Below are positions 12,725-24,690 of a DNA stretch of 64,000 nt, piece by piece. Positions within the stretch are counted from its first letter, which is position 1. Each line of letters begins with the position of its first letter. Below the pieces are notes generated by a model, which saw only the letters and a program-made list of their open reading frames with translations, was not told the origin of the DNA and did no database searches. Source of the DNA: Brachypodius melanocephalos (taxonomy: Eukaryota > Chordata > Aves > Passeriformes > Pycnonotidae); contig VZSR01002340.1 in NCBI GenBank assembly GCA_013398615.1, positions 11,235,539 to 11,299,538 of the forward strand. Direction: 5' to 3'. Made by a program: the position numbers and the translations under genes.

Positions 12725-13034
12725 CTGTGCTCAGAGAGGGTCAGGCTCTGCTCCTAGGGAACAAGGGACAGGCAAGAGGAAACAGCCTGCAGTTGCTCCA
12801 GGAGATGTTTCGATTGGATAACGGGGAAAATTTCCTCACTGAAATGGATATCAAGCATTGGCACAGGCTGCCCAGGGTTGTGATTCAGTCACCATCCCTG
12901 GAAATGTTAAAGCACATGTAGATGTTGCACTTGAGGACTTGGGCTAGTGGTGGACTTGGCAGTGCTGGGTTAAAGGTTGGACTTGATGATCTTTACAGCT
13001 CATTTCCAACCAATATGGTTCCATAATTCTCTGA
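12725..13034 (+). mobile_element. CR1 LINE, 3'-end fragment (about 310 bp)
   Basis: The CR1 3' region is recognisable in order: a GACAGGCAAGAGGAAAC-like segment, CAGTTGCTCCAGGAGA, then CACAGGCTGCCCAGGG, CACCATCCCTGGAAATGTT, GGTTGGACTTGATGATCTT and a decayed tail near 13020-13034. It is 5' truncated and retains no reverse transcriptase. The 64-codon open frame at 12727-12921 lies within it and is not a host gene. Confidence 0.88.
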
Positions 13035-16000
13035 TTTGAAATTCGTTGCCGCCTTTCATCGATTTAGTGGCAGCGCCGAGTAGTGAGTAACCAGCACTGA
13101 AATGTCATAGTGCTGCAAATAATTAGTTAAATATCTCATGTTTTCAGGTCAAATTATGCCTAAACAAATAACAGTCTGTGCATGTCTGAAGTGCCTCACA
13201 TCACAAAATACCAAGACACTTTGCATTAAGTGATTGATGCCAGAGACAAATAGGCTGCTTGTCACACAACAGCCTTAATCTTGCTATTTTAACCATAGAC
13301 CTTAGAATGTTTGGACTGTAATCTTTCAACTTTTTAACGAGAATCCAAAGGTAGATTAATTATTTCCTGATTGGCTGATCTCTAAACCTGTAAATCTACA
13401 CCTGTGAGCAGTTTTCTGCTATAGCAAATGTTTTATTATTTTGATCTGTATCCAAAACAGTTGGATCTGGAAATCAGGAGAGAAATGAGAGCTGACAACA
13501 TCCCAGTATTTCCTGTGTTTCAGAAATGAAACTGAGCTTCCAAAACCTTACAGAAGTAAGGGCAAAACCCAGTTCTGGGGTATGCAATTACAAGACTTTT
13601 TCATTTTATTGGATTTTCCTATCCTGGAATACAATTAGAGAAATATTACCATGAGAATACCGAGTAGTATTCTAGAAAGTCAGAAATGTACACTACATTT
13701 TCTGAAGGCACTTGATTTTTTTAAGATATATGAGATCACGCTATCCATTGTTCCCTATTGGTGTCTGGTCTATGATATTCCAGATATTCCTCAAGAATGC
13801 TAGAGAAAATGCAGACACCTTGGCAACCCCTCTAGAGAAAGAACAAATTCAGTTTATTGATAAAATTACTACAGAATATTGTATCATCTAATAATCAGCT
13901 ACAATACTCAGGTTGTTATTTCTACATCTCATTTGGTGGTATTGATTTTTTACAAGTGAAGATTTTTTTTTCTTTTTGCAGTTGGATAGCACAGGCTCTT
14001 CCTTCAAATATTTTCAATTCTTTGCTGACATTTCTTCCTGATACAATCCTTGCTATAAACTGTCTTTGCATGAGTAGGGAGTTTCAGCATTTCAGCCTTA
14101 TAAGCAGACTTAAACACCAAATGGCTGGTAAATATTATTAATTAATTATTAAATTTTGGGGTCCAAAACACTTCAAGTTCCATAACAAATTACTGTGCCA
14201 TGATCTACTGTACAGGAGTTCACCTATCCCTGACCACTGCCCACCTTCTAGAAGCACAGGATATGTGACCTCTGTCAGCTTTGAAAGAAGATTTTTTTTC
14301 CTGTTTTTTTTTTTTTTTTTTTACGTCTCATGCAATGTAAGAAAAGACTGAAGTGAAATTGAGACAGTGACCATGAGAGAAAAAGAGAATCAAGAGTAAA
14401 AATAACAACATGGAAGATAACCTCAAGCTATAATATTGTAAAGTCAGAAGTCAACTCATCAGCAAATTAGGATGATCCTGTTTAAATAGCAGAGGGCAAT
14501 AATTTCCCAATGGATTGCCAGCTGCCCAGCAAGCAGACCCAACATCTGTGTGCACGGGGGTGGTAGGCTTTTAGGAAAGGCAGGACATGTGGGATAGCCT
14601 TTTCAAGAAGATTTATAGAATTCTTTTGCATCTGGAAATCTCTATTCCCAGCATTTGCCCAATCTAATTCATCAGGAAGAAGAAAGACAGGAACATGTTT
14701 GAGCAGATCTTCATCCTTTTGTTAAAAAGTAATCTAAATGAGTGAAAACATGTGTGTATTTTATGAAAGCTGCACTTCCCAACATCCTCAGGCTGTGTGG
14801 AGAACTTAACAAAATAGAACCCTTTAATAGTAAATGATTTGGCCTAAGGAATCAAATTTTCAGGCAGCATAGATTGCCCTGCTGAGCTTCCTTCATGCAT
14901 TGTTTTCACTGCAGGAAGATATTCAGATCATAGTAAACACAGCTGAACTAAGATAGCCACAGTTTAACAAAAAGGAACCTTAAATTATGCAGGAGTGCAG
15001 AAATGAGTTGCCAGAAAAAATCAGGACCAAAGGTTTCCCTGTTTTCAATTTTTCAGAATTCAAAAGAACACTCAGCTATTTTAGCTATTCCTCTTTCAAA
15101 GGGCTCTAATTGTGAACTGGCAAAAATAAAAATGAGGACCACAACAAAAAGAAGACCACATGCAACTGAGACAAAGATCAGAGAGCTCAAGTACCTGTGG
15201 TAATCTGGGCAGTTGGACTAAGATGTTGAAAGATGACTGGATGGTTTTGTTTTGTCCTTGTAACTTCCACATAGCAGCAACACTGTGAAAAAAGAATATA
15301 TATGTAAAAACATTTAAACACAGACACGACCTTCTGAGTACGAAGAGATAAGAGCTAGATATTAATATTTATTTCTCACATGTGATCCAGGATCTATTTT
15401 CTTTTAGTCTGATAGGAATGTTTTTGTCATATCAACAAATCATTATTTTGTCTTCAGAAAATCTCACTAATAGCTTAAAGTTCATTTCAAACAGGCTGCT
15501 TCTCTTCTGTGCTGCTGTATTTAGTTGCTGCAGCATGGCATTACCTGGGGTAGCCAATACTGCATTTAGAATAAAAAAATAACAATTTATTGAAGCATAA
15601 GACGATGTTATTCATTTCCATCTCAGGCCACCACATGCACACATGAAGTAACAGAGCACTGAGCCCAAAATACCTCAGAAGGTCATGTGCGTGTGTGTGG
15701 ATTTTCGGCAATTCCACTGCTTACTAAATCCTTCCATCTCTTCCAGTGATGTGATTAGATTTGTGATGGAGCTGTGTTGCTCAAGCCCTTGTTTTGATTA
15801 CCCTGTGTTGAAATGTTCTGCCACTATAGAAGCTGATAGGATGGCACATCCAGTCAAACCTTGTGGCCAGTACAGCAAGGTACTTTCATAAAGCCATTTT
15901 CATAAGGCAAGAAGAGAGAGATGCATCCACCTCCTCTATGGATAAATACTCTCTTAGCAAGTGCTTTTTGGGCAATCAGGATGTTTGACTCTTTCACTGG

Positions 16001-17276
16001 AAACACCTTCACTGATAATTGTGGTGACTGTCAGGCTCTACCATTATGACTCTGCAAGCATGGCCCTCAAGAGGTTTCTGAATAGGTAAATCTGGACTGA
16101 GTTTCAGCACTTAAAAATGTAAAAAAAAACCCAACAAAAAATCAAAGCAAAATAAAACAAAAAGGAACTCCAAGCTCCCTGTATGATTTTGTGATTGGTC
16201 ACTGAGAATGCTCATTTTTCTCACATGAAAAGTTATTTGTGTGAAAAGGAAAGAAAGCTTGAGAAAATGGTAAATTTGCTTGTCTATCATTATACAGAAG
16301 GACAGAGAGAGGAAATTAACTTTCAGAAATTACAAGTAAGAATTATAGAAAGCAATGAAACCAACAAAGCCATAATCTACAGATTTCACTACTCATGGTT
16401 AAAAAATGATAAGAAAATTTATATTTGAAATTAAACTTTAGGAAAATTTGTTGTTTGTAGCTCTTGTTGAGTTTAGAAGTCCTTATGCAATGGATTCTAG
16501 ACAGCAGAGGCAATTTCAGCAATCTGGGCTTTTTAAAGGATTACTTTTCCTGCTTCTGAATTAACTCGAGTAAAAAGATCAGATTTCATAGCAAAGATGA
16601 ATATATGTACAAATTTTGGGAGGAGAGACAATGCTAGAGCTGAATTATTCCATCGTGTCCAAAAGGATGCTTGGAAAAAAAAAAACAAACCACCAAAATC
16701 TCCAGGAAACACTGTTTGTGGGTGGAGTTGGAAAGGCAAAGGTTTAGTTTAATTAAAAGATTTAAAGCGGGGAGAGGTTGAAGAGACCCACAGAAGATGC
16801 TAGGCAGCACCAGGGATATGTGGTGGATTTCTGGGTTGTCTGACTTGGACAGAGCATCCAATCCTCCTTTTTCAGACAACACTTAGGCTAAGCTTTGCAA
16901 TACATGCCTTAGAAACCATCCCCCTTGAAAGCTGCAATGCAGAAGGCTGAGCACTCACCTTGCTGAAGTGATGAGGTCTGATGCAAAAAGGAGAGTTATT
17001 TATCATCCAGCTTTGAAAGAAGTTGGAGAGAACAATTCCCTCCCCTTCAGATGGAAAATGCATTGCATGATTCAACCTCCCTGTTTGGAGCATTTGGATC
17101 TGAAGGCAGTGACACTAAAGAAAAGAAAAATGGGTGTTGAGCGACCTCACAGGTGGCACTCAAACCCTTCCTATAGCAGGGAGTTCTGAGTCTGCAGGAC
17201 AAATGCAAATGTCCAACATTTATTTGACCTGTAAAGTTGTTTAAAAAGCATTGTTTGAATGTTCATCAATGTTAGG
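13035..17276. other. Non-coding stretch
   Basis: No gene recognised. AT-rich background with a T19 tract at 14304-14322 and a TAATTAATTA palindrome near 14130. A good polypyrimidine acceptor-like site ends at about 13981, but no matching donor is obvious downstream. Open frames are short. Confidence 0.55.
14304..14322. repeat. Poly-T tract (19 T)
   Basis: Uninterrupted T run preceded by a shorter T8 run, with no recognisable retroposon body attached. Confidence 0.9.
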
Positions 17277-17464
17277 GAGAAGAGAAGAGAAGAGAAGAGA
17301 AGAGAAGAGAAGAGAAGAGAAGAGAAGAGAAGAGAAGAGAAGAGAAGAGAAGAGAAGAGAAGAGAAGAGAAGAGAAGAGAAGAGAAGAGAAGAGAAGAGA
17401 AGAGAAGAGAAGAGAAGAGAAGAGAAGAGAAGAGAAGAGAAGAGAAGAGAAGAGAAGAGAAGAG
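17277..17464. repeat. Perfect (AGAGA)n pentanucleotide array, 188 bp
   Basis: About 37.6 uninterrupted copies of AGAGA, all purine on the + strand. Because 5 and 3 are coprime, all three plus frames read the same repeating R-E-E-K-R peptide and all three minus frames read S-L-L-F-S, so no frame contains a stop. The apparent 80-123-codon frames here are artefacts. Absence of any interruption suggests recent expansion or ongoing length mutation. A long homopurine:homopyrimidine mirror-type tract can form triplex DNA. Confidence 0.99.
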
Positions 17465-20400
17465 GAAGGGAAGTCCTAATGGAGGCAGGATGACAGCTTT
17501 CCACCCTGAGGGGGAAATTTACTTGGCAGCAGGAGCCTCTCTTTTCCTGAATTCCTTGCAATCCTCATACATACCAGTCATATGGTTTCGAAACCTCCAG
17601 TCATCATTATTCACTTTACTCCTAGCATGACATTTTCTTCAGCAGAATTTCATATGTCTTCTGTGGCATGTTATTGTTTCTTTTATGAATGTTAATAAGA
17701 TTTTCCTGCAGGGAACTGGAGAAAATATTTTTTTTAAAAAAATTGAACAATTGGACTTCTGAGGAAAACAGAAAAGAAAAAAACAAACAAAAATCAATCA
17801 ATGAAAACAGCTCTAGATTTTAAATTTAAAAAAAATTCTTCCTCTTTTTTTTTACTAAAAGATTATCCTAGCACCTTGAAGTGTTAATATGGAGGAGTAG
17901 TGAATTAGTATCATGTTGACAATGGAAGACATAAGTAACTGAGAAAAAGATTGTTAAAATGCTTAAAACGGAGTTTGTCTTTCTTCATTCATACTACTTT
18001 CAATATTGAATTTACCTGCAGGACACAATCCCACTGCTAAACACTGTTACCATTGCTTCAGTAAAAGTGTGAGAGTTCAGGGGGCATATGTGGAATATTG
18101 CAATTCAGGGAGGAAAGGAAGGGAAAAATAACATAATGCTCCTGGGACTTCTGAGGAAGAAGAAAGAGCACTCCTGCCATGACTTTAAACTGCAGTGAAA
18201 ATATATGCTGTCTATTAATCACTTCAAAGTTCCAAGGCATTTGTAAAAGAGATCTAAAACCTTCTGCATATAAAACAGCATTATTAATTGCTCTACAGAA
18301 AAGCAAAAATGCATGTACACAACACTGGCTTGTAATTGTGCATCAGGTGGAGCAGCATTAACTCTGTTTAGTAAGGATTCTGCCAGAATCAGTTCCCTGG
18401 GGGAGATGTACCTCTCAAGCCTTCTGATGTTTCCAGAGCAGCACTTCTTACAGGGCAGTTCTTTCTCAGGTGATCTGCTGGCAGTGTTTGGGGCTGCAAA
18501 GTGACACTGACTTCGTGCTGTGATGAAAATATACCCTTGGGGGTTTGTGTGCTGACATAATGAACAGCTCTTAATATATATTGGCTGACTATTACCCAAA
18601 GCTTTGATCATTCTTGAGCACAGAAGAACATTTTACATGGTGAATGATGAAGCAAAGTACCCAGTTGTTTATTTTTGACTGTTGTACATTACTTAGGATC
18701 TCTTCACTTTGTTTTGTTCAAACCTCAGTTTCTCCCAACAGAAAATGAATATATTAAAATCTGTCAGCCTTGTAAATATGGCAGGAGGACTAATCAATCT
18801 GCTTTTTCAAGAATCCTGAGAGACTAGGAATTTTTGAAACTGTTTACTTCCAGAAACGTTTTTCTTCTTCAGCTCCCTACCATTTTTCAAATATGTTGCA
18901 CCAGCTTTTCAGAAAATTTTTTTACAGATCATTTAAAGCAGAGGAAAATTCTAAAAATACTCTCAATGTGTGAATATAGTCCCTCAAAGTTTGTTTTATT
19001 AGCTGTATTTACTAAAGCCATAGCACTTCAGGAATGATGTAAAAATATACATGAAGACTTGCAGACGTTTTTCTGACACTTTTCCTGACAAATAAAAACT
19101 GTGAGCCTTTACCAGTGTATTAGCTAAAACTGTACACCTGGGTAACAGTTTAAATCATGAGGATTTAAAGCTCTGGTGGATCAAGGTCCACATTCTTTTT
19201 GAAAAACAGATGCTGCTATAAATAAGACTCTCTCCATTTTGTAAGAAGTAAATCTGTGCATATGCCCAAGCAAGCAGTTTTTTCAGCATTTTGCAGAAAG
19301 TGTGAAATATCTTGTTTACATAATTCTTTCTGAAATTCCAAGGAATTTCCCCATGAGGCAGTATACCTTTGTGGAGGACATGCACATGCCAGCAGCGCCC
19401 TAAGGAAAAATAGGTTAAAATTGTCTTATGAATTCAGTGGAAATATTAACAAAAGCTGTATCTTGAACATGACTTTTAGAACCAGGAAATCTCTGCCTAG
19501 TGATAGCTTTGGCAGCTCAGAAAAGGAGACAGCTCATAACAACTGCTTCAAATTCGTTATTAAATGAATTAAAGAAAAATATGTACATCTATTAAATAAA
19601 TTTAAAAAAAGAGGCTTGAAAAACCATCATTGGGCACAAGATGCCCAAATATCTTGATAACAGGCCCCAAATAAAGATGCTTTTGAAATCTTGCTGTGAG
19701 TTCAAGTGAACAACTAGCAGAGCAAATTAAACACACCACTTGAGGGATGATGTTTAGCCATACGTTTTGGCAACTTCCAGCTGCCACAAACTGCATCAAA
19801 TTCTCAGAGTCTAATATTTTGGGGTGGGGCATCTTCCACCCTTGAAGCCCCATTCTTCTGGATTCTGTAAGAAGGGCACTTTCCTTCTCTAGATTAATAT
19901 TTTAATGGCTTTTTTTCTAATTGTTCTGCTTGTTGCTGTGAGTTAGATTGCCTGGAAGCAAAATTTGTGTGACTCAATCATTTGTATATTCTAAACAGAG
20001 ATGGAGAGAGGGGAAGGAAGTAGCATGAATAAAATATAAAAATAAAATGCATTGCTTTGTCTGACCTGCTTTAAATGCCAGATTAATGTCTGCTTGATTT
20101 AGTTGGGTTTTTTGCCTTGTTCATCTAACAAATGGTTTCATAGCAGTGTGTTGAACACAGTTTATTTTTACCACTAAAGCCCTGGATCCCAGTAGAGGTT
20201 ATTAGTACTATGACATGAGCTCTAAAAGCTCGATACCATGAACACAAATCTTTTTAAAGAGAAAAGATTGCATGTGCATCACTCCTGAATCAATTTAACT
20301 CTAAAGAACCTTCTCTAAATTGGAATATGTTTCCTATTCATTTCTTGAGCTATTGTGTTTAAATGAAAGCTTCCTCATGGTCCATTTAGTTTTACTACCT

Positions 20401-20724
20401 GTACTTTAACCACTGGACCAAAGAACACAAAGACCTGGAAGTCATGATGCCTGCTCTCTTTACCCAGCTCTGTCATTTTCCTAGCATTCCCCACTGTTTC
20501 AATTTCCTCAGCAGAGAGGGAAGAGGTGATAAAATTTTCAGATATTTAAAGCAATTTATACCAACTCTGTGGCTGTTATTAAATTCCAAAAGGTTGGCTT
20601 GTACTTCAGCTCTTGTCGTAATAAACTCCAGTGCAGGAACGTTTTACAAATGATAAAGTTATTGCAACCCTTCTTTTAGAAAAAAGCCAGAAGGGATCCT
20701 ATCCTGCCAGCTTCTTTTGCCCGG
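17465..20724. other. Non-coding stretch
   Basis: No gene recognised. AT-rich. The largest ATG-initiated frame is 130 codons on the minus strand (18219-18611), listed separately. No interspersed repeat is recognisable. Confidence 0.5.
18219..18611 (-). CDS. Hypothetical open frame, 130 codons, probably not a gene
   Basis: Starts at a true ATG (minus strand, 18611) and ends in TGA. It is long for this AT-rich sequence. The product has several Cys residues, including CSLCQ near the N-terminus and PCKKCCSG in the middle, and a mildly hydrophobic C-terminal third. No domain is recognisable, no splice sites or promoter are evident, and one such frame is expected by chance in a window of this size. 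Listed for completeness. Confidence 0.1.
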   Translation of the reverse strand: MIKALGNSQPIYIKSCSLCQHTNPQGYIFITARSQCHFAAPNTASRSPEKELPCKKCCSGNIRRLERYISPRELILAESLLNRVNAAPPDAQLQASVVYMHFCFSVEQLIMLFYMQKVLDLFYKCLGTLK

Positions 20725-20875
20725 AGAAGCTGTGGCTGCCCCATCCCTGGCAGTGTCCAAAGCCAGGTTCGATGGGGCTCTGAGCAACCTGGGATAGTGG
20801 AAGATGTCCCTTCCCATGGCAGGGGATGGAACAAGATGAGCTCTAAAGTCCCTTCCAAAATAACATTGTTCAATT
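20725..20875 (+). mobile_element. CR1 LINE 3'-end fragment (about 150 bp)
   Basis: Contains the diagnostic CR1 words GCTGTGGCTGCCCCATCCCT, GGATGGGGCTCTGAGC-like and AACCTGGGATAGTGGAAG, then CCCATGGCAGGGGATGGAAC and CCCTTCCAA. The final ATTCTRTG tail has decayed into AT-rich sequence. It is 5' truncated and non-coding. Confidence 0.9.
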
Positions 20876-23452
20876 ATATAATTTAGCTATAAAATAGAGC
20901 GTTCTGCAGAGATTCATTGGTAGAACTGATGGAAATTTGCATTTCTATATCTTGGTTAAGTTTTGAAATTTGTCTTTGTTTAAATGACGAATGAAAATCA
21001 GTTTGTGGAACCGGTTTTCCTTTGGTTTTGTTTTGCAGACCTCAGAAAATGTCATTGAACAAAATTGCTTTAGGGAATTTGCCATTTTTAAATTGCATTT
21101 TGAAATATGAAGTGTCAACCAGAATATGGCATTTTTTAAAAATAAAGTTATTATTTAGTGATTTTTCATCACTAACAATAACAACATTGGAGTAATAGTG
21201 CTCCCAGTAGTCTACTTTAGTGTGAAATAAAACATTTGAGGGTTTTTTAAGTATGATGGACAGTTGTCTCTTAATGAGAACTGAGATATGTTCTCTAGTA
21301 AATTAGACTGGGTGTTACTTGCATTACTACAGCATAAATGTTCAAGTGTTTGAGGGGGGGATATTTCACCTGGTACAAATTAGCTACTGTATTTAATAAG
21401 CTTATGAAGAAACGGGTTGTAAGAAGACACTGAAATCATGCAATACATGATGAAGTTACAAATTGTGCAAAAAATAAACCCCCATGCAGAAGCACCAAAG
21501 CTATTTGTAGACAACTTTTGAATAAACACTTTTCCTTTTTATCTGATCTTCCCAATCCTCTTGAACCACTCTGATCATTCATCCCTTTCATTCCTTGTTT
21601 AGAGAGCTTCTTTAGCTGAGGTGTGTGGCATTGTCACCCACATTCACACATGAGAGTGTCAGATGTGTCTGAATAGGAAAGCAGTAACACAAGTTGGAGT
21701 CCTGGCCTCCATCTGCAGCCACTTGATCTCATCTCCAAATTTCCCTTCAGCTGCTCCTGATGCCTCTTAACACACACTGGCTTTGTAAGGAAATCAATTT
21801 GTCACTGAGGAAGCAGCAAGGTCACCTTAACTACACATATTTCAGGGAGAGTTCAGAGGTGCTTAAAAGGTGTTGTAAAAGATTTTACAGCAAGTCAAAT
21901 TACGAGTCAAGAGAACACCTCATCCAAGTGATTGTGGTATCCTGCGTCTGATCTGATAATGCCAGATGAAAGAGAACAAAAAAATGAAATAAACCAGGTA
22001 GGATAACCCTCATCTCTGCCAATATTAATTAGATAAATAAGAATTTACACTGAGATGATCTGTGAACGTGTTATTCATTCTCAGGAAAGGAGAAGGATGG
22101 AGGGGCACGTGGGGGCTGTGTTGTGCGTATTAAATTTCTGTGAAGTGCACATCGTGATTAGAGTGAACGATTTGTACAGTAATTAATATAGGTAGGCTTC
22201 CTCCTCCTCTTTCTCCAATGGGCAGCTTCAACTACAGCAAATCTGTCTTCACAGAGCCCTTCTGCAGCCCCTGGAAAGAGGAAGGCTTGTCTAGAGTCTG
22301 ATGCAGCGCATTTCTTCAGTCCTGAAAGGCCCACTGAGACAACTTCTCCATTTTTCCTCAACCATAAAGCAATAATCTTCTCCTGTATTCCACGGGTACC
22401 TCAAAGGGTGCTGCAAGGTGTGCCTCAGAGCAGCAATTCTTTTTGCAGTGTATTTGAATTCAGCTTACAGGATTTTTCACCTGCAGTAAGAAATTGTTAA
22501 GGACTGCAACGAAAAGAAATTGAAAATCACTGCTCTAGATGCAGCCTAATAGGATCGTCCTTGTGGATCTAAAGTTAGCTGCTGTGAAAAAGCATTTTAT
22601 GCTGTTTTCAATTTTCAAAGCTGTGCAAACATGTGAGATTTAATCCACTGAATGAGCTCTGTGAAAGCTTAGATCTTCCTGCAGCGTTGCACTGCGTGGT
22701 CTGACACACTTACATAGCAGTTCTAGGATGCACCCAATTACCAGTGCCTTACTCTGTACTCTGATTTCAGCTTATTGCCCTACATGGCTTTGGCACATTT
22801 TCTCTCTCCTTTTATTTTTCCTTTCAAAAGGATTCTTTGCTGCCATCTACTTGGCACAGTCAATTACAGCAGCACAAAATGCTACCGAAGCAGGATAGTA
22901 ACATCCAACCTTCACTTGAATAAGGTGCAAAGCAACTGTATGAGTATCTCCCTGTGTTCTTTTTCTCTTCTTGAACACCTTTTAGTGGCAGTCAAATTCT
23001 TTCAGCAGAACACTGAGGTGACCATTCTGCTGCTGCATAGTTCATTGAAAGCAGTTTTGGAAAGTGCTGGAGCAGGGCAAAGTTCCTTTGAAATCTATGA
23101 AAATGTTTAGTGGCATTGTGCAGTTGAGTTTGGGGAGCTTTATTTTCCATTTTGCTTTGTTGTGTATTCGAACTTATTTCATTGATAATGCAGGAGAACA
23201 TCCGTGCAGGTCCAGATCTCTATTTCTTCCTGAAGATGAAGAAAATGTATCAGAGGGGTTAATTCACCTTATTCACCAGCAGGGAGGAGTGGAGGCACAG
23301 TGTAGACAAGGGGTTCACCAGTGAACTGCTTTCTCCATCCTGAGGCCCTGAAGGTGCACCCAGGAAATGCTAATGAGAGGTGAGGAGGGTGTAACAACTC
23401 CCTGACTCGGGTTAACGTAGTCTCAGCCCAGACAGATCAGTAACCTTCCAGC
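20876..23452. other. Non-coding stretch
   Basis: No gene recognised. AT-rich to about 21.5 kb, then of average composition. Open frames of up to 111 codons (22775-23110, plus) show no recognisable domain. Confidence 0.55.
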
Positions 23453-23625
23453 TCACTCATCCATCAGCACCTCAGCTGGCTCTGCCAGTTTTTGCAGTGA
23501 GCTCTGATTAAGCTGGTTGTAACAAAATACATCAGTCGAGGAAACAAAGGCACCTTTCCCCTTGCTGAGTCTCTGCTGAACACCCGGCACGTCAGAAGAG
23601 CCCTCCATGGTGGCTGTGGTTTGTT
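23453..23625 (-). CDS. Candidate exon with Kozak start, 51-codon frame, unidentified
   Basis: On the minus strand a pyrimidine-rich tract ends in CTTGCTTCCACAG (acceptor-like, AG at 23627-23626). Seventeen bases into the putative exon comes GCCACCATGG, an ideal Kozak start (ATG at 23608-23606). The frame runs 51 codons to TGA at 23455-23453. Its product is polar, without membrane segments, and ends in an acidic tail (LMDE). The end is ambiguous, because GATGAGTGAGC contains both the stop and a possible donor (GA then GTGAGC). The frame extends upstream of the ATG as well. I recognise no family. It lies just downstream, on the minus strand, of the 405-bp duplication. It may be a true first coding exon, a small protein or coincidence. 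Confidence 0.25.
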
Positions 23626-23789
23626 CTGTGGAAGCAAGAGGATGAATGGAAGGCATTTCAGGGTAAAATGTAATAGGTGGCAGAAGTAAGGGCATTGGGA
23701 GAAGAAATTGTTCTACAAGCACTTGGCTTAGGAAAAAAATGTTGATTTTGCTACTAGGGAATTGATCATGGACATTCAGTGGTTTGCAG

Positions 23790-24191
23790 ACAGCTGAACA
23801 TTTCGACTATTGGCTATCCAGGCTCAAGCTATTCAAACCTGATAGCAAAATCATCACAAAAGCTATGTACATTTTGAAGAAAGGCTTCCAGTTCCAGAGG
23901 ACTGGGAATCATTCCTACTTTACAGATGCCCACAGATCTGAGGATGCAGGCACTCCTGTCCAAAGGGCTTCCTCCCTCTCCAGTCCCGCTGCCCTCACCC
24001 AGCCTCTGGCAGCAATGGAGACTCTTGCCAGAAGTAACCCAAGGGTGGAGATCTTCCTCTTGCTGCTCCTGCACTGCCTGCTCCAGAGACTGAGCTGCAC
24101 ATGGCAACGCTGCTGCCTTTGCAGCTCGAGGATCCAGCACACACCAAGGCTCTCCTCCCATGACACAACTGCATTTTCCTCAGAGCCACAG
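23790..24191 (+). other. Candidate 402-nt plus-strand exon
   Basis: A TTTGCAG acceptor-like end at 23789 and a strong CAG/GTGAGA donor (GT at 24192-24193) bracket 134 open codons in phase 0. The acceptor lacks a good polypyrimidine tract. The encoded peptide has a basic/aromatic first third, a Ser/Pro-rich middle and a leucine-rich segment near codons 88-97. No domain is recognised. Overlap with a non-coding-looking repeat makes it doubtful. Confidence 0.15.
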
Positions 24192-24690
24192 GTGAGAATT
24201 GCCAGCTCCAGAATATTTGCTCTGCGACACGTTCTTCTGCCACTGCCTTTCTGGTGTGGGCTGGACTCACAACTTTACTTTCAGGCTTCTCCTGTCCAGC
24301 TGCATCCTCCGGGATGAGGGTGTTTGTCTCATCCTTGTGGCTCTGGGGGAGCAGGGACACCCTTCCAAAGGGTTTCCTCTATCTGCAGTCTTGTACCTCT
24401 CACTGAGGCTCTGGGAAGGAGGAAGACTGTTGCCACAAGTTTCTAAAATGTGGAGATCTTCCTCATGTCTCTCCTGCATTCCTGATTTCAGGGAATTCCC
24501 TGGAGATGGGAACACCTGCCTTTGCTATTGGACGACCTTCTGTATCACCATTCTGAGTGTGTTCTACGGCACCGCCACAGCATCCAGGCAGCTATGGACT
24601 TGGAACTTCTGTATCCAGGAGAATTGTTGCTGTTTCTCTGTCTTCTGGGAGTGCATTTTTGGTTGCATACTTTACATCTGCTTAAAACAA
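23880..24690. repeat. Diverged tandem duplication, two units of about 405 bp
   Basis: Bases from about 23880-24284 align with 24285-24690 at a constant offset of 405. GTGGAGATCTTCCTC starts at 24045 and again at 24450, and CCAAAGGG starts at 23960 and again at 24365, with no net indel between. The core (about 23941-24080 against 24346-24485) is roughly two-thirds identical by eye. Similarity continues with small gaps through the shared TGCCTTTGC and TCTTCTG words. The units are unusually open: plus frames span 23784-24317 and 24199-24747, and minus frames of 82-121 codons overlap both. The long plus frames begin at TTG, not ATG. Protein identity between units is similar in two frames, which argues against purifying selection. 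It is not CR1 and the family is unknown. Confidence 0.7.

Noticed and set aside
17241..17630. Long frames reading repeating EEKRR or SSLLF peptides
   Set aside because: Entirely produced by the AGAGA microsatellite, which has no stop in any frame.
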